Of a stretch of DNA of 7,765 nucleotides, positions 7,081 to 7,765 are shown one piece after another (position 1 is the stretch's first letter; every line of letters begins with the position of its first letter). Location: positions 1-7,765 of the forward strand of contig CAKQHO010000138.1 of assembly GCA_934234185.1 (NCBI GenBank). The letters run 5' to 3'. This DNA comes from an uncultured Psychrobacillus sp. Lineage in GTDB: Bacteria; Bacillota; Bacilli; Bacillales_A; Planococcaceae. The position numbers and the translations under genes are program-made. A model generated the notes under the pieces. The model had not been told where the DNA came from, ran no database searches, and saw only the letters and a list, made by a program, of their open reading frames with translations.

Positions 7081-7096
7081 GTGAATGCTTTCACAA
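7081..7096 (-). promoter_or_regulatory. Degenerate cre-like (CcpA) site upstream of the malic enzyme promoter
   Basis: TTGTGAAAGCATTCAC on the - strand matches the catabolite-responsive element WTGNNARCGNWWWCAW at 14 of 16 positions, but one of the mismatches is in the usually fixed central CG (AG here). It contains the dyad GTGAA..TTCAC and is centred about 47 bp upstream of the transcription start. Another regulator could use the same dyad. Confidence 0.35.
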
Positions 7097-7104
7097 CAAT
7101 AGTA

Positions 7105-7143
7105 AAAACAAAAAAAAGCATCTACTATGGGCAGTAGATACTT
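7105..7143 (-). terminator. Strong intrinsic terminator on the - strand, 3' end of the sRNA
   Basis: On the - strand an 11-bp stem (7143-7133 with 7126-7116, one G-T wobble, core ATCTACT/AGTAGAT) with loop GCCCAT is followed by a T-run: eight T in all at 7117-7110, then GTTTTT. No - strand protein gene lies upstream of it, so it must end some other transcript, which points to the non-coding RNA described here. Confidence 0.85.
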
Positions 7144-7266
7144 AAGTAATGCACATTTTTTTAACCATGAGGGGGGTTAAATGTAAGTGCGCATATCTGT
7201 CTTTCTTTTCAGCGACAATTTGGAGAAAAGTTGCTGTAAGAGCCTTCTCTCTTTAAAGGCTACTAC
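7110..7266 (-). ncRNA. Predicted Fur-regulated C-rich small RNA (FsrA/IsrR-like)
   Basis: A transcript of about 155 nt is predicted between a sigma-A promoter (7274-7302) and an intrinsic terminator (7105-7143), with no useful open frame inside; the longest ATG frame is five codons. Predicted structure from the 5' end: a hairpin AGCCTT/AAGGCT (7261-7241), a mostly single-stranded A/C-rich stretch, then hairpin TTTAACC/GGTTAAA (7181-7160) showing the loop CCCCTCAT, then the terminator hairpin. A Fur box overlaps the promoter. B. subtilis FsrA and S. aureus IsrR are Fur-repressed sRNAs that use C-rich unpaired segments to cover G-rich ribosome binding sites of iron-using proteins; this RNA has the same logic. 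Whether it is an FsrA homologue or an independent analogue cannot be told by eye. The start site is approximate. Confidence 0.72.
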
Positions 7267-7291
7267 AATGACAATGATAATCATTTTCATT
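7267..7291. promoter_or_regulatory. Fur box (iron-responsive operator)
   Basis: Bases 7270-7288, GACAATGATAATCATTTTC, match the classical 19-bp Fur consensus at 17 positions. The inner 15-mer TGATAATCATTTTCA matches the Bacillus 7-1-7 form at all but one defined position. The full 25-bp dyad around A7279 pairs at 11 of 12 positions. The box covers the -10 and most of the spacer of the sRNA promoter and lies about 105 bp upstream of the divergent DUF3243 start, so Fur with iron would repress the sRNA and possibly both transcripts. Confidence 0.88.
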
Positions 7292-7297
7292 TAGTAT
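7268..7297 (+). promoter_or_regulatory. Possible divergent promoter of the DUF3243 gene (weak)
   Basis: ATGACA (7268-7273) and TAGTAT (7292-7297) are 18 bp apart on the + strand, overlapping the Fur box from the opposite side. The -10 matches only four of six positions. No better + strand promoter is visible between the Fur box and the gene. Confidence 0.22.
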
Positions 7298-7302
7298 GTC
7301 AA
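7274..7302 (-). promoter_or_regulatory. Sigma-A promoter of the predicted sRNA
   Basis: On the - strand TTGACA (7302-7297) is a perfect -35 box, followed by a 17-bp spacer and TATCAT (7279-7274), one mismatch from the -10 consensus. Transcription should start near 7266. The Fur box lies across the spacer and -10. Confidence 0.8.
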
Positions 7303-7395
7303 CGAATTTCCTTAAAGTCATTTTTTTAAAATTTTTATGCATACAACCAAAAATGCGGGGCATAGCTAAGTACAGAAAAAAGGAGGAGAAAAAGC

Positions 7396-7713
7396 ATGAA
7401 AAAGAAAAATGTCGATCAAGAAGTAGAAATTGCATTAGAAAGCTTTAGTCCAGAACAAAAGGACGATATTCTAAAGAACTTTTCATCCTTTAAAGGCTAT
7501 TTAGCTGATAAAGTGAGAGCTGGTGAAAGAATGGGCTTTAGCGATGAAACATTAGCAAAAGCAACAGAAAAAGTTGCTGGTTATCTTGCTACTCATGAAG
7601 AGCCAAGAAACCGTGAAGAGCATCTACTAAAGGAACTGTGGAAAAGCTCTGACAAAGATCAACAAAAATCGCTTAGCCATATGCTTTTAAATCTTGTAAA
7701 AAATGAAGGATAA
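7396..7713 (+). CDS. DUF3243 family protein, possibly iron-regulated
   Basis: This is a 105-residue soluble, helix-rich, charged protein without signal or membrane segment. Residues about 30-101 carry the DUF3243 pattern also seen in B. subtilis YmfJ: F..FK.YLADKV..GERMGFSDETL, then A.KV..YLA..EEPRNREEHLLKELWK, then a C-terminal helix. The first 28 residues are an extra segment beyond the short YmfJ form, as I recall it. The family has no established function. AAGGAGGAG at 7380-7388, 7 nt before ATG 7396, is a near-perfect ribosome binding site. The leader of about 100 nt begins at a Fur box shared with the predicted sRNA, so co-control by iron is an inference. The start codon of another open frame overlaps the end of this gene. 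Confidence 0.85.
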   Translation: MKKKNVDQEVEIALESFSPEQKDDILKNFSSFKGYLADKVRAGERMGFSDETLAKATEKVAGYLATHEEPRNREEHLLKELWKSSDKDQQKSLSHMLLNLVKNEG

Positions 7714-7765
7714 TCGAAAAGAAGCTGACGGACGATTTATGGACAATCCTGAAGGAGTTAAGTCC
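7703..7765 (+). CDS. Possible downstream gene, start only, cut by window edge
   Basis: An ATG at 7703 overlaps the last 11 bp of the DUF3243 gene in another frame and stays open for all 21 remaining codons (MKDNRKEADGRFMDNPEGVKS). Overlap of this kind is typical of translational coupling, but no good ribosome binding site precedes it. A second in-frame ATG at 7739 is also poorly preceded. The peptide is too short to recognise. Confidence 0.35.
   Translation, partial: MKDNRKEADGRFMDNPEGVKS

Noticed and set aside
7187..7294. 35-codon + strand frame starting at GTG 7187 behind GAGGGGGG, a possible leader peptide
   Set aside because: The G-run is the complement of the C-rich sRNA loop, no + strand promoter precedes it, the peptide has no recognisable pattern, and the frame runs through the Fur box. 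The - strand sRNA explains the sequence better.
7253..7435. 60-codon - strand frame overlapping the DUF3243 start
   Set aside because: It is antisense to the start and ribosome binding site of a convincing gene, has no ribosome binding site of its own, and covers the sRNA promoter and Fur box.

Overview
The window reads as low-GC, Gram-positive chromosome of the Bacillales (Bacillus/Psychrobacillus/Lysinibacillus-like). The evidence is AT-rich intergenic DNA, strong GGAGG/GGGGG ribosome binding sites, sigma-A-type promoters, hairpin-plus-T-run terminators, and a gene set typical of that order: an M3 oligoendopeptidase, PepT, a YhgE/Pip protein, a YtsJ-type malic enzyme and a DUF3243 protein. 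I see no transposase, phage gene, tRNA, rRNA or CRISPR array. Family assignments come from motifs and recall, not from searches.

Left part (1-2960, + strand). The window opens inside an M3-family zinc oligopeptidase gene, which ends at 713 and is followed by a strong terminator (808-846). Next come a YhhN/TMEM86-type membrane protein (lysoplasmalogenase family, start moved to GTG 919) and, 35 bp later, the tripeptidase gene pepT; these two are probably cotranscribed. A perfect 18-bp inverted repeat (2919-2956) ends both pepT and the convergent yhgE.

Middle part (2961-5447, - strand). A 714-residue YhgE/Pip-type membrane protein carries a long Gly/Ser/Leu repeat region between its membrane segments. 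Its promoter has the -10 box buried in a perfect 13-2-13 palindrome of TetR-operator type. No TetR gene lies in the window, and about 200 bp upstream of this promoter hold nothing I can recognise.

Right part (5448-7095, - strand). A malic enzyme gene with a fully consensus sigma-A promoter (TTGACA-N17-TATAAT) and a degenerate cre-like site is followed by a small cytosolic protein gene (DUF6054-like). The pair looks like an operon ending at a terminator that overlaps the last stop codon.

The most interesting part is 7105-7395, which looks empty of genes. On the - strand it holds a TTGACA-N17-TATCAT promoter covered by a near-perfect Fur box, then about 155 nt of non-coding sequence with a 5' hairpin, a hairpin displaying a C-rich loop (CCCCTCAT), and a strong intrinsic terminator with an 8-T run. 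This is the architecture of a Fur-repressed, C-rich iron-sparing sRNA, analogous to Bacillus FsrA or Staphylococcus IsrR. The Fur box lies between this sRNA and a divergent DUF3243 gene (7396-7713), so both may be controlled by iron. The C-rich segment is complementary over 10 nt to the ribosome binding site of the YhhN gene in this same window. A further open frame overlapping the end of the DUF3243 gene runs off the right edge.
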